Source: Gammaproteobacteria bacterium
GTDB lineage: Bacteria; Pseudomonadota; Gammaproteobacteria; Granulosicoccales; Granulosicoccaceae
NCBI GenBank assembly: GCA_003511825.1
Contig: DOIU01000506.1
Span: 1 to 7,403, forward strand
Direction: 5' to 3'
DNA length: 7,403 nt
The position numbers and the translations under genes were made by a program. Below the pieces are notes generated by a model. The model had not been told where the DNA came from. It did no database searches and worked only from the letters and a program-made list of their open reading frames with translations. Numbering within the stretch: the first letter of the stretch is position 1; each line of letters opens with the position of its first letter. This document shows, piece after piece, positions 1 to 5,821 of this stretch.

Positions 1-125
1 TGGATTTTTCCGCGCGCGACATTGACGTGCTGGACATTAACAACGTCAGCGCATTCGCAGACTACGTCATACGTTGGGCACAAAACGCGCGCGCCGCGCA
101 TGCGGCAGAAGCCGCACGCTCTTAG
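1..125 (+). CDS. 3' end of a gene, possibly an acyl/peptidyl carrier protein (partial)
   Basis: An open frame enters from the left edge (first full codon at base 3) and ends at TAG 123-125, leaving the last 40 residues of a protein. The visible part begins DFSARDIDVLDINNVSAFAD, continues into YVIRWAQNA and ends in an alanine-rich tail. The pattern of an acidic stretch, then a short loop, then a helix of the type VSAFADYVI resembles the last two helices of acyl carrier proteins (a 'D/E-x-F ... V..a.yV' C-terminus). The phosphopantetheine serine would lie outside the window, so this assignment is a guess from the tail alone. It is the only plus-strand gene here and converges on the CinA-like gene with a 12-base gap. 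It could equally be the end of an unrelated small helical protein. Confidence 0.5.
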   Translation, partial: DFSARDIDVLDINNVSAFADYVIRWAQNARAAHAAEAARS

Positions 126-137
126 CGCCTGTCGTCG

Positions 138-893
138 CTAGTGTCGCTCGAGGACACTGCCGTTGAGCTGGCCGATGAGCACGACAATGGCGTCGATCAC
201 CTGCGCGACCAACGCTTCATCCGTACCGCGCACAACCAACGACACGTCGTAGTTAAATGCTTTAGACAGTGGATAGCTGCCGATGTCGACACCGGGATGC
301 GCGTTCTGGATATCCGCCAAACCGCGCGCCAGAGAACCTTCCTGTAGGTCACACCGAACGCTGCTTGTATAAATCGGTCGTCCACGCCGCAGTAAGGGAA
401 TCGCCGCGTCCATCATTGATCGCATGACACTGGGCACACCCGCCAAGACGTACACATTCTCCATGCGAAACCCGGGGACAACGGAGTGCTCGTTGCGCAC
501 AGGCTCGGCGCCGTCAGGCATATTGGCCATACGCATGCGCTCGTCATTGGCTTCCACGCCTTTGCTGGTGAAATAAGCGCGCATGGTTTCAGCCGTCTCA
601 GCGTGCTGAATCAGGTCGCGCCCAAATGCCTTGGCAATGCATTCAGCGGTGATATCGTCATGCGTTGGCCCGATACCACCTGTGGTAAAGACATAGTCCA
701 TGGACGCGCGCAAGGTATTAACCGCGTCAACAATAGCCTCACAATCATCAGGGATAACACGCACCTCACGCAGCGTGATGCCCGCGTTGAGCAATGACGT
801 TGCGATGTAGTGTAAATTCTTGTCCTTCACGCTGCCGGACAACAGTTCGTTGCCGATCAGCACAGCCGCAGCCGTAATCTGTTCTTCTGCCAC
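138..893 (-). CDS. Stand-alone CinA N-domain / MoaB-Mog-like (molybdopterin-binding fold) protein
   Basis: The protein is 251 residues from the chosen start and belongs to the COG1058 family (competence/damage-inducible protein A N-domain). The MoaB/Mog-type fold begins at once with TAAAVLIGNELLSG (about residues 7-20). The signature TTGGIGPTHDD follows at about 70-80, then a NMPDGAEP-type segment near 124-131 and YVLAGVP at about 148-154. Full-length CinA proteins carry a further C-terminal nicotinamide-nucleotide deamidase domain (PF02464); it is absent here and the frame ends cleanly in TAG. In full-length CinA the COG1058 part has been linked to ADP-ribose pyrophosphatase activity, but the role of short versions is unclear. 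Start: the frame is open up to a GTG at 950, but that codon has no ribosome-binding site and lies inside an inverted repeat. The GTG at 893 is preceded by AGGA with about 6-nt spacing and gives a family-typical N-terminus, so I prefer it. Confidence 0.85.
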   Translation of the reverse strand: MAEEQITAAAVLIGNELLSGSVKDKNLHYIATSLLNAGITLREVRVIPDDCEAIVDAVNTLRASMDYVFTTGGIGPTHDDITAECIAKAFGRDLIQHAETAETMRAYFTSKGVEANDERMRMANMPDGAEPVRNEHSVVPGFRMENVYVLAGVPSVMRSMMDAAIPLLRRGRPIYTSSVRCDLQEGSLARGLADIQNAHPGVDIGSYPLSKAFNYDVSLVVRGTDEALVAQVIDAIVVLIGQLNGSVLERH

Positions 894-902
894 AATGGTT
901 CC
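886..902 (-). promoter_or_regulatory. Ribosome-binding site that decides the CinA-like start
   Basis: On the minus strand the sequence reads CAGGAACCATTGTG: an AGGA core about 6 nt ahead of GTG at 893-891. The upstream alternative GTG at 950 has no comparable purine stretch in front of it. This is the main reason for shortening the gene by 19 codons relative to the longest open frame. Confidence 0.5.
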
Positions 903-935
903 TGTCAGAGTTGCTCGGGTTGCAATGTGTGGAAC

Positions 936-967
936 GTTCAGCAGCAGCACCTGGTGAGCAGCTGAAC
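936..967 (-). repeat. 32-nt inverted repeat in the leader of the CinA-like gene
   Basis: A 7-bp perfect inverted repeat (gttcagc at 936-942 and gctgaac at 961-967) encloses an 18-nt loop that itself contains cacctggtg (948-956), a smaller palindrome. On the minus strand it would lie in the mRNA between the proposed promoter and the GTG start at 893, so a structured 5' leader is possible. It covers the alternative GTG start at 950. A protein-binding site in DNA is the other reading. No riboswitch class was recognised. Confidence 0.4.
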
Positions 968-985
968 ACCGGACTCAATAGCTTG

Positions 986-1014
986 ATTATACTAATGAGG
1001 GGCTTGGCGACCAG
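986..1014 (-). promoter_or_regulatory. Candidate sigma70-type promoter for the CinA-like gene
   Basis: The minus strand carries a perfect -10 hexamer TATAAT (991-986). At 17-bp spacing the -35 position is CTGGTC (1014-1009), a poor match to TTGACA, so the promoter would be weak or activator-dependent. The position is sensible: it follows the glcF stop (1048) and would start transcription near 979, giving a leader of about 85 nt before GTG 893. This suggests the CinA-like gene has its own promoter and does not depend only on read-through from the glc genes. Confidence 0.4.
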
Positions 1015-1029
1015 TGCTTTGTGCACTGG
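1011..1029 (-). other. Perfect 7-bp hairpin/palindrome just after glcF (terminator-like or operator)
   Basis: The sequence ccagtgc (1011-1017), a 5-nt loop and gcactgg (1023-1029) form a perfect 7-bp stem, 18 nt beyond the glcF stop. In the minus direction it is followed by TCGCCAAGCCCC and not by a T run, so it is not a canonical intrinsic terminator. It could protect the 3' end of the glc mRNA. Because its distal arm overlaps the -35 position of the proposed downstream promoter, it could instead be an operator. Confidence 0.4.
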
Positions 1030-1047
1030 CAGTCATCATTCCACTGC

Positions 1048-2271
1048 TCAAGGTGATGTGGCGGGGTATCCGGCGATCAATTCCAACCAATGCACAACGG
1101 GTGTCTGGGTACCCGCATCCAAATGCGTTTGGCAACCCACATTGGCGGTGGCAATCACATCCGGCTGCTCGCGCTCAAGACTGTCCAGCTTCAAGGTGCG
1201 CAATTGCGTTGAGATCTCCGGCTGAAGAATGGCGTAGGTGCCGGCGGAGCCACAACACTGGTGAGCATCGCGCACCTCGACCAGCCTAAAGCCCAACCTT
1301 TTCAACAATGACTCAACGCGACCTTTGAGTTTTTGTCCGTGTTGCAAAGTGCAGGGCGCGTGAAATGCAATAGCGCGCGTATCCTCAACGCGCAAGGCAT
1401 CAATATCCTCACGCGCCAGCACCTCCACCGGATCGACACACAAGCCTGAAATGCGCTTGGCTTTGTCGCGGCAGAGCATATCGTGGCGCAAGTGCCACGC
1501 GTAGTCTTTTACCATCACGCCACAGCCACTGGCCGTTACCAGTATCGCCTCAGCGCCGGCCTCAACATGCGGCCACCAGGCGTCGATGTTACGCCGCATA
1601 TGGTCCTGCGCTTCCACCGGCTCCATCAAGTGTTGGCTCACGGCGCCACAACACGCGGCTTGAGCCACGCGCACGACCTCAATCCCCAAGCGGTCAAACA
1701 CCAAGGCCGCCGCCTCATTGGTCGTTGGCGTTAATGCAGGCTGTACACAGCCATCCAGCATGAGCATCTTTCGCGTGTGTGAAGCAGGCATATGTGTCAT
1801 ACCCGCGCGTTTCTCAGGGATTTTTGCACGCAAGGACGCGGGCAGCAGCGGCCGACACAGGCGCCCCACTCCCAGAAAGAACGCAAAACGCCGACGATAC
1901 GGCAACAACTTACGCAACACCCAACGCAGCATGGATTGCGGCAGAGGCCGATCGATCCGCTGTTCAACCAACTCACGGCCCATGTCGATCAAGTGGTTGT
2001 ATTCCACGCCCGACGGGCAGGTTGTGGTGCAACTCAGGCACGTTAGACAGCGGTCCAAATGGTTCTGCACAGTCTCCGTGACCGTGCCGGTCTCAACAAA
2101 CGTTTTGATCTGGTAGATACGCCCTCGCGGCCCGTCCAGCTCATGCCCCAACAAAGAAAAGGTCGGACAGGTCGCGTTGCAAAAGCCGCAGTGCACGCAG
2201 CTACGCAAAATGCGTTCGATGTCGTTGCCCGTCTGAGTGCCGCGTAAAAAATCCGCCAACTGAGTCTGCAT
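1048..2271 (-). CDS. glcF: Glycolate oxidase iron-sulfur subunit GlcF
   Basis: The product is 407 residues, the usual GlcF length. It carries electrons from the GlcD/GlcE flavins through two [4Fe-4S] clusters to the membrane electron-transport chain during oxidation of glycolate to glyoxylate. The N-terminal ferredoxin-like region has two CxxCxxCxxxCP motifs: C25/C28/C31/C35 (CVHCGFCNATCP) and C75/C78/C81/C85 (CLTCLSCTTTCP). Two cysteine-rich CCG domains follow: C175, C207-C208-G209 and C250 in the first; C307, C339-C340-G341 and C380 in the second. These are the domains seen in GlcF, GlpC and heterodisulfide reductase-type subunits. The ATG start at 2271 has a strong GGAGG four bases upstream and overlaps the glcE stop by one base (TAATG), pointing to translational coupling. 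No transmembrane segment is obvious. GlpC is excluded by the glcD-glcE-glcF order and by the match along the whole length. Confidence 0.95.
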   Translation of the reverse strand: MQTQLADFLRGTQTGNDIERILRSCVHCGFCNATCPTFSLLGHELDGPRGRIYQIKTFVETGTVTETVQNHLDRCLTCLSCTTTCPSGVEYNHLIDMGRELVEQRIDRPLPQSMLRWVLRKLLPYRRRFAFFLGVGRLCRPLLPASLRAKIPEKRAGMTHMPASHTRKMLMLDGCVQPALTPTTNEAAALVFDRLGIEVVRVAQAACCGAVSQHLMEPVEAQDHMRRNIDAWWPHVEAGAEAILVTASGCGVMVKDYAWHLRHDMLCRDKAKRISGLCVDPVEVLAREDIDALRVEDTRAIAFHAPCTLQHGQKLKGRVESLLKRLGFRLVEVRDAHQCCGSAGTYAILQPEISTQLRTLKLDSLEREQPDVIATANVGCQTHLDAGTQTPVVHWLELIAGYPATSP

Positions 2272-3365
2272 TACGCCTCCGCTCCGTGATAATCAGACGA
2301 AAACACGCCCTGGGGATCAAACGCGTGCTTGATGCGCTGATGCAACTGCAACACGGGGGGCGACAATGCCGGGAATCGCTCGAGTGCCGTGTCTGGCGTG
2401 CGAAACAACACCGCGTGGCCGCCTGCCGCCGCAGCCGTATCCATCACGCTGTGTGCCGGGCGATCAGACTGGATCCAGCGCAGAGCGCCGCCCCAATCCA
2501 GCACCTGCTCGTCACCGAGCGCCAGCGCGCCCGTGGCCGGGGGCAGTGAGACGCGCCACAGCGACGCCACACCCTGAAAAAACGGCAAGCGCTGATCTTT
2601 GAGTGCTCGCCAGAAGCGTTCGGCGTCTTCATCAATGTCGCCGCCGATGCGCGCCGCACACTGGCTGATCACCGGCTCACTGCCTGCAATACGGACGTAC
2701 AAACGCTGCTCGTAGCACGCCAAACCGGTCACATTGGGTGTGAATAAACGAATATCACTCAACGCCGAATACACGTCTGCCCCAGAGGGCAACTCACGCA
2801 CCAAGGTGACTTCCATCGCCGGCTTGGGCACCACCTTGATTGAGGCTTGCAACACCACACCCAGCGTGCCCAGTGAGCCGGCCATCAGACGCGAGACATC
2901 GTAGCCAGCGACATTTTTTATGACCTGGCCGCCAAAATTCAGTATCTCGCCCTTGCCGTTCACAATCTGCACACCCAGCATGGCATCTCGCACCGAGGCC
3001 GCATAAGGCCTGCGCGAACCTGACAGGCCGCAGGCAATCATGCCGCCAATCGTGTCGCTGCCGGTAAACACTGGCGGCTCAAACGGGAACTGCTGACCTC
3101 GGGAACCCAACATGGACTCAACCGACTTGATCGGCGTGCCCGCACGCACCGTGACCACAAGCTCACTCGGCTCATACGACACCACACCACTGTGCGAGCG
3201 AAGAGACACGCGATTGACGTCCGGTCTTGGTGGCGCATAGAAGGCTTTACTGCCGGCTCCCACTATCGACAAGCATGACCCTGCTTCGTAGGCGTCGCGC
3301 ACTTGGTCAGCGATGAGGGCACCACTTTGGGTGATCTCGTTTAAGGAAGACACCACAGCGATCAA
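2271..3365 (-). CDS. glcE: Glycolate oxidase FAD-binding subunit GlcE
   Basis: The product is 364 residues, the usual length for GlcE, the second FAD-binding subunit of glycolate oxidase. A PCMH-type FAD domain covers about residues 18-180: SIVGAGSK near 33-40 is the phosphate-binding loop, followed by SDTIGGMIACGLSGSRRP (103-120), GQVIKNVAGYDVSRL (146-160) and a GSLGTLGVV strand-turn (163-171). The remainder is the divergent, shorter C-terminal half typical of GlcE compared with GlcD. The longest frame starts with TTG at 3365, overlapping the glcD stop by 4 nt (TTGA). GAGG lies only 2 nt before that TTG, which is too close, but 11 nt before a GTG at 3356 (codon 4), so true translation may begin there. 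Either start leaves the gene overlapping or abutting glcD, consistent with one mRNA and coupled translation. Confidence 0.94.
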   Translation of the reverse strand: MIAVVSSLNEITQSGALIADQVRDAYEAGSCLSIVGAGSKAFYAPPRPDVNRVSLRSHSGVVSYEPSELVVTVRAGTPIKSVESMLGSRGQQFPFEPPVFTGSDTIGGMIACGLSGSRRPYAASVRDAMLGVQIVNGKGEILNFGGQVIKNVAGYDVSRLMAGSLGTLGVVLQASIKVVPKPAMEVTLVRELPSGADVYSALSDIRLFTPNVTGLACYEQRLYVRIAGSEPVISQCAARIGGDIDEDAERFWRALKDQRLPFFQGVASLWRVSLPPATGALALGDEQVLDWGGALRWIQSDRPAHSVMDTAAAAGGHAVLFRTPDTALERFPALSPPVLQLHQRIKHAFDPQGVFSSDYHGAEA

Positions 3366-4825
3366 AACCTCGGCAAATCGGGATGAGGCAGCGCGCCTTC
3401 GTGCACATGCATGGCACCAAACTCCGCACAGCGATGCAAGGTCGGCACGGCTTTTCCGGGATTGAGGAGACTGTCTGGGTCGAATGCTGCTTTCAGTGCA
3501 TGAAACTGGCTGAGTTCCGGCGCGTTAAACTGCACACACATGGCGCCCAACTTCTCCATGCCGACACCGTGTTCACCCGTGACGGTTCCGCCCATGGCGA
3601 CGCAACTCGCCAGAATTTCGGTACCGAGGTCTTCGGCTTTCTTGAGCTCGCCCGGTTGATTGGCATCAAACAGAATCAACGGATGCAAATTGCCATCACC
3701 AGCGTGAAACACGTTGGCGACGCGCAAACCATAGCCTTCGGAAAGCGCCGCGATTTTGCTCAGCACCTGCGCGAGATGCTTGCGCGGAATAGTGCCATCC
3801 ATGCAGTAATAATCGGGAGAAATGCGCCCCACTGCCGGAAAAGCGGCCTTGCGCCCTGCCCAAAACAACGCGCGCTCCTCATCGTCTTGGGCAATACGTA
3901 ACTCGCTGGCGCCGGCGCGACGAAAAATAGTACTGACCCGCTGCAAATCTTGCTCTACGTCATCTTCAATACCGTCGAGTTCGCAGATCAGGATGGCAGC
4001 CGCATCGACCGGATAATTGGCGTGAATAAAATCTTCAGCGGCGCGGATGGCCGGGTTGTCCATCATCTCTAATCCGGCGGGCGTGATGCCCTCAGAGATC
4101 ACTGCAGCGACGGCCTCACTGGCGGCCTCCACCGTGCTAAAACTGGCGAGCAATGCCCGCGAAGACTGCGGTATCGGCAGCAGCGCAACGACCACCTCAA
4201 GGATCACCGCCAACATCCCTTCTGAGCCGGTCAACAAGGCAAGTAAGTCATAACCAGGGTTGTCGTAAGCGAGTGACCCTGCCGTCAGCACATCGCCGTC
4301 AATCGTGACGTAACGTAGCTGACGAATATTGTGCACCGTCAAGCCATACTTAAGACAGTGAACCCCGCCGGCATTTTCGGCGACATTGCCTCCGATGGAA
4401 CAGGCAATTTGCGAGGAGGGATCGGGCGCGTAATAGAGGCCATGTTCTTTCGCGGCTTCAGTGATCGCAAGGTTCCTGACACCCGGTTGAACACGGGCAA
4501 CGCGATTGTCCGTGTCAATATGCAGAATACGGCTGAACTTGGTCATCACCAACAAGACGGCATTTTCAATCGGGAGGGCGCCACCCGACAAGCCGGTGCC
4601 GGCACCGCGCGTCACCAGAGGCACGCCGGCTTCGCGACAGACCTGCACCACCCAAACCACCTGCGCTTCGGACTCGGGCAAGACCACCAGCAATGGCGTC
4701 TGACGATAGACCGACAGCCCATCACACTCAAACGGCGCAAGCTGCTCTGGCTCTAATAAGATGCAGGCGCGCGGCACGCCTTCTGACAGCCGCCGCGCGA
4801 TGTTGCCTTGTAAATCTGAATCCAC
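3362..4825 (-). CDS. glcD: Glycolate oxidase catalytic FAD subunit GlcD
   Basis: The product is 487 residues from the preferred start. It is the FAD-linked subunit thought to oxidise glycolate (and probably D-lactate) to the 2-oxoacid. FAD-binding_4 features come first: LVTRGAGTGLSGGALP at about 70-85, PDPSSQIACSIGGNVAENAG at about 134-153, then KYGLT and GYDLLALLTGSEGMLA near 191-206. The FAD-oxidase C-terminal domain has NVFHAGDGNLHPL (about 371-383, with His residues expected at the substrate/metal site), GTVTGEHGVGMEK (about 413-425) and DPDSLLNPGK. The RCAEFGAMHVH-type tail is, as I recall, characteristic of true GlcD as opposed to generic D-lactate dehydrogenases. Start: a GTG at 4831 is possible, but GGAG abuts it, whereas GGAG sits 5 nt ahead of the GTG at 4825, which I prefer. 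It follows the SDR stop by 27 nt. Confidence 0.95.
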   Translation of the reverse strand: MDSDLQGNIARRLSEGVPRACILLEPEQLAPFECDGLSVYRQTPLLVVLPESEAQVVWVVQVCREAGVPLVTRGAGTGLSGGALPIENAVLLVMTKFSRILHIDTDNRVARVQPGVRNLAITEAAKEHGLYYAPDPSSQIACSIGGNVAENAGGVHCLKYGLTVHNIRQLRYVTIDGDVLTAGSLAYDNPGYDLLALLTGSEGMLAVILEVVVALLPIPQSSRALLASFSTVEAASEAVAAVISEGITPAGLEMMDNPAIRAAEDFIHANYPVDAAAILICELDGIEDDVEQDLQRVSTIFRRAGASELRIAQDDEERALFWAGRKAAFPAVGRISPDYYCMDGTIPRKHLAQVLSKIAALSEGYGLRVANVFHAGDGNLHPLILFDANQPGELKKAEDLGTEILASCVAMGGTVTGEHGVGMEKLGAMCVQFNAPELSQFHALKAAFDPDSLLNPGKAVPTLHRCAEFGAMHVHEGALPHPDLPRF

Positions 4826-4836
4826 GTGCACACTCC
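4821..4836 (-). promoter_or_regulatory. Ribosome-binding site choosing the glcD start
   Basis: The minus strand reads CCGGAGTGCACGTGGA. GGAG is spaced 5 nt from the second GTG (4825-4823) but runs directly into the first GTG (4831-4829). The second is therefore the likelier initiation codon, shortening GlcD by two residues. Confidence 0.45.
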
Positions 4837-4852
4837 GGCCAGGGCGCTGAGG

Positions 4853-5644
4853 CTACCAAACGGTCTTCATCGTACCACCGTCGACCACTAAGGTTTCGCC
4901 GGTGATATAGCTCGCCGCCTCTGACAACAAAAAAGCGCCTGCACGGCCAAATTCGTCGGGTGTGCCGTAGCGACCGAGCGGAATGGCCCCCTGCTGCGCA
5001 GCTTTGATGTCTTCTTCGCTTTGCCCCAGAGACGCGGACTTTTCTTCAATCAGGCTCTTGAGCCGATCAGTATACACCAGCCCTGGCACCAAATTGTTCA
5101 CACGAATCTTCTCTGGCGCGAGTTGCTGAGAAAGGCTTTTTGCAAGACTGACAACGCCCGAGCGCATCACATTTGACAGCAAGAGATTGTCGATCGGCTC
5201 CTTGACTGAGCTTGAAGTCAGGGTGAGGATAGAACCGCCGCCTTGTGCGCGCAGCGTGGGCAGCACACCGCGAATCATGCGCACGCTGCTTAATAGGGTC
5301 AACTCAAATGCAGCCTGCCAATCAGCATCATCAAAATCGTCAAACACGCCAAACGGTGGTCCACCCGCATTCACCACCAAACCGTCAATACGCCCGAAAT
5401 CTGCCAACACCGCATCAACCCACGCGGTAATTGACGCCCCGTCTCGCGCATCAAAGGCGTAACCCCGCACCTCTGCCTGACTCTCAGACGCGAGAGAGGC
5501 CGCAGCCCTCTGCGTGGTTGCCAAATCGCGTGCACCGAGGGCAACCTTGCCACCATCGGCGGCCAGGGCGCTTGCAATACCGTAGCCCAGCCCCTTGCTG
5601 CCACCGGCCACGATGAATACTTTTGACGAAATACCTAAGTCCAC
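4853..5644 (-). CDS. Non-classical short-chain dehydrogenase/reductase (SDR) with altered YxxxK motif
   Basis: The product is 263 residues, normal for a single-domain SDR with a Rossmann fold. The nucleotide loop is GGSKGLGYG (14-22), where the classical motif has TGxxxGxG; VNAGGPPFG lies at 91-99, and the C-terminal PLGRYGTPDEFG and ITGETLVVDGG are typical. The classical Tyr-x-x-x-Lys is not present: the aligned stretch is LLLSNVMRSGVVSLAK (154-169), which puts Ser157 and Arg161 at the Tyr/Lys positions, while a serine cluster (144-146) occupies the usual Ser site. This matches what I recall of the 'BKR-like' SDR subgroup, which has imperfect cofactor and catalytic motifs. Substrate and cofactor are unknown, and FabG-type annotations would be misleading. 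The start GTG at 5644 is supported by GGAG with 6-nt spacing. The gene precedes glcD by 27 nt and probably heads the glycolate oxidase operon. Confidence 0.9.
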   Translation of the reverse strand: MDLGISSKVFIVAGGSKGLGYGIASALAADGGKVALGARDLATTQRAAASLASESQAEVRGYAFDARDGASITAWVDAVLADFGRIDGLVVNAGGPPFGVFDDFDDADWQAAFELTLLSSVRMIRGVLPTLRAQGGGSILTLTSSSVKEPIDNLLLSNVMRSGVVSLAKSLSQQLAPEKIRVNNLVPGLVYTDRLKSLIEEKSASLGQSEEDIKAAQQGAIPLGRYGTPDEFGRAGAFLLSEAASYITGETLVVDGGTMKTVW

Positions 5645-5821
5645 TGATTACTCCAATCCGCACACCTGCAAGCTCGCAGCCTATACGGGAGACATTCTGG
5701 AAAAAAGCCATCTGCAAGACACTACCTCCTGCAGGCACTGGCGGATGACGTGAATGGCAATGAGTTTACGGAGTCAGACGCGCAGAAACAACCACGCCGA
5801 AGGACGGAATGTTGGCGAAGA
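5645..5821 (-). promoter_or_regulatory. Leader/intergenic region ahead of the SDR-glcDEF genes
   Basis: This 177-base stretch lies between the stop of the GGDEF gene (5824-5822) and the SDR start (5644). I see no convincing intrinsic terminator for the GGDEF gene, so read-through is possible. A weak sigma70-like promoter can be drawn: -35 TTGTTT (5791-5786), 17-bp spacer, -10 TAAACT (5768-5763). Closer to the SDR there is a perfect AGGAGG (5730-5725) that is far from the SDR start and has no clear gene behind it. The SDR's own ribosome-binding site, GGAG 6 nt before GTG 5644, is separate. Confidence 0.35.
5712..5734 (-). other. Small inverted repeat around an orphan AGGAGG
   Basis: CTGCA and TGCAG arms (5 bp) enclose a 13-nt loop that holds most of the AGGAGG element at 5730-5725. 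In RNA this would be a weak hairpin presenting the Shine-Dalgarno sequence in its loop. Only short or overlapping frames follow: a 13-codon frame from GTG 5722 to TAG 5681, with too-short spacing, and a frame from TTG 5717 that runs into the SDR gene out of register. Confidence 0.25.

Noticed and set aside
123..140. Inverted repeat tagcg...cgcta spanning both convergent stop codons, as a bidirectional terminator
   Set aside because: The stem is only 5 bp with an 8-nt loop and no T run on either side; the symmetry comes partly from the two TAG stops.
766..1026. 86-codon minus-strand frame across the gap between glcF and the CinA-like gene
   Set aside because: It overlaps the CinA-like coding region in another frame, lacks a ribosome-binding site, and reads through the promoter-like and palindromic elements.
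3383..3901. 172-codon plus-strand frame opposite glcD
   Set aside because: It is antisense to a highly conserved part of GlcD (the HAGDGNLHP and GEHGVGMEK region); no family is recognisable and such antisense frames are common at this GC content.
5484..5738. 84-codon minus-strand frame overlapping the start of the SDR gene
   Set aside because: About two thirds of it is an out-of-frame reading of the SDR gene, its composition (Arg/Gly/Cys-rich) looks like a shadow, and the AGGAGG is inside it and not ahead of its first codon.
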